A stretch of 14,178 nucleotides of DNA from Methylocystaceae bacterium UBA5192 (GTDB lineage Bacteria; Pseudomonadota; Alphaproteobacteria; Rhizobiales; Beijerinckiaceae), in contig DHWC01000001.1 of assembly GCA_002412985.1 (NCBI GenBank), positions 1 to 14,178 on the forward strand, in the 5' to 3' direction. This document shows positions 13,955-14,178 of this stretch, in pieces (position 1 is the first letter of the stretch; each line of letters starts with the position of its first letter). The position numbers and the translations under genes were made by a program. The notes below the pieces were generated by a model, which did no database searches, was not told where the DNA came from, and was given only the letters and a program-made list of their open reading frames with translations.

Positions 13955-14178
13955 TTAATATTGTGGCTTAGGCGAGACTTCATGGCCGTCAGCGCAATCG
14001 TAACGGGTCATCCCGCCTTCAAGCTTACTAAAAGCGGCTCCATTGGCGTGGAAAAGGCGACATCCCTGCGTTTCTTGTAAATCGTTGAACCATGTCACGC
14101 CAACAATCAGCGTAGAAACCAGAAATACAGAGATGGAGACACGCTCTACCAGTAAGAGACGATCTTTTATATAAATTT
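13955..14178 (-). CDS. C-terminal part of a membrane protein, start outside the window
   Basis: The minus strand is open from the window edge to TAA at 13955-13957, giving 73 codons with no usable start inside, so the gene begins beyond 14178. Visible residues start with a charged segment (KDRLLLVERV). A TM segment follows (about residues 13-30 of the visible part, SISVFLVSTLIVGVTWF), then a roughly 43-residue polar tail with two cysteines (Cys39, Cys61) ending in SPKPQY. Amino-acid use looks protein-like and the other frames do not. If the N-terminus is inside, the tail is periplasmic and the cysteines could pair. I do not recognise the family. Confidence 0.55.
   Translation of the reverse strand, partial: IYIKDRLLLVERVSISVFLVSTLIVGVTWFNDLQETQGCRLFHANGAAFSKLEGGMTRYDCADGHEVSPKPQY

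Noticed and set aside
13799..14080. A 93-codon plus-strand frame in the right-hand region
   Set aside because: It is rich in Arg, Ser and Cys without a pattern and lies opposite the more protein-like minus-strand frame ending at 13955.
1..14178. CRISPR arrays, insertion sequences, tRNA or rRNA genes
   Set aside because: I found no regularly spaced repeats, no transposase-like frame with terminal inverted repeats, and no cloverleaf or rRNA-like segment.

Overview
The window reads as alphaproteobacterial DNA, most likely from the Hyphomicrobiales (Rhizobiales) or a close relative. The FixN/CcoN form with its long N-terminal extension, the fixNOQP-fixGHIS gene order, a FixK/FNR-type box and a small glycine-rich secreted protein ending in a Tyr-Asp-Glu-Trp-Gly-like segment all fit this. 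By eye the base composition is rather balanced for that group. The genus cannot be named from the sequence alone.

Layout. A large P-type cation ATPase lies on the minus strand (121-2631). It is divergent from a cytochrome b561-family gene (2901-3461). After a 392-base intergenic region comes a complete, tightly packed plus-strand operon for cbb3-type cytochrome c oxidase and its assembly factors: ccoN, ccoO, ccoQ, ccoP, ccoG, ccoH, ccoI, ccoS. The last gene of the run (11833-12912) is an MFS transporter overlapping ccoS by four bases. It carries the MxxxM and HxxxM membrane motifs of CcoA-type copper importers. A perfect FixK/FNR box (3700-3713) sits exactly where a class II activator would act on a -10 element at 3736-3741, so the operon is very probably induced by low oxygen.

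How the genes work together. CcoN/O/Q/P form the high-affinity terminal oxidase: CcoN holds heme b, heme b3 and CuB, and CcoO and CcoP are the c-type cytochromes. CcoG is a membrane Fe-S protein linked to copper reduction during assembly, CcoI is the Cu(+) P1B-ATPase, and CcoH and CcoS are assembly subunits. The CcoA-like protein would bring copper in and CcoI would pass it out again toward the CuB site. The operon would thus encode the oxidase together with both directions of its copper route.

Right-hand part. Beyond a possible bidirectional terminator lies a minus-strand gene for a secreted glycine-zipper protein (13016-13384). Upstream of it, about 300 bases carry no convincing protein gene but hold three consecutive stem-loops. 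The last has a 13-bp perfect stem, and on the minus strand it presents a CCUCCUU loop identical to the 16S rRNA anti-Shine-Dalgarno core, followed by T7. This looks like an unannotated small RNA. At the right edge is the C-terminal part of a minus-strand membrane protein whose start lies outside the window.
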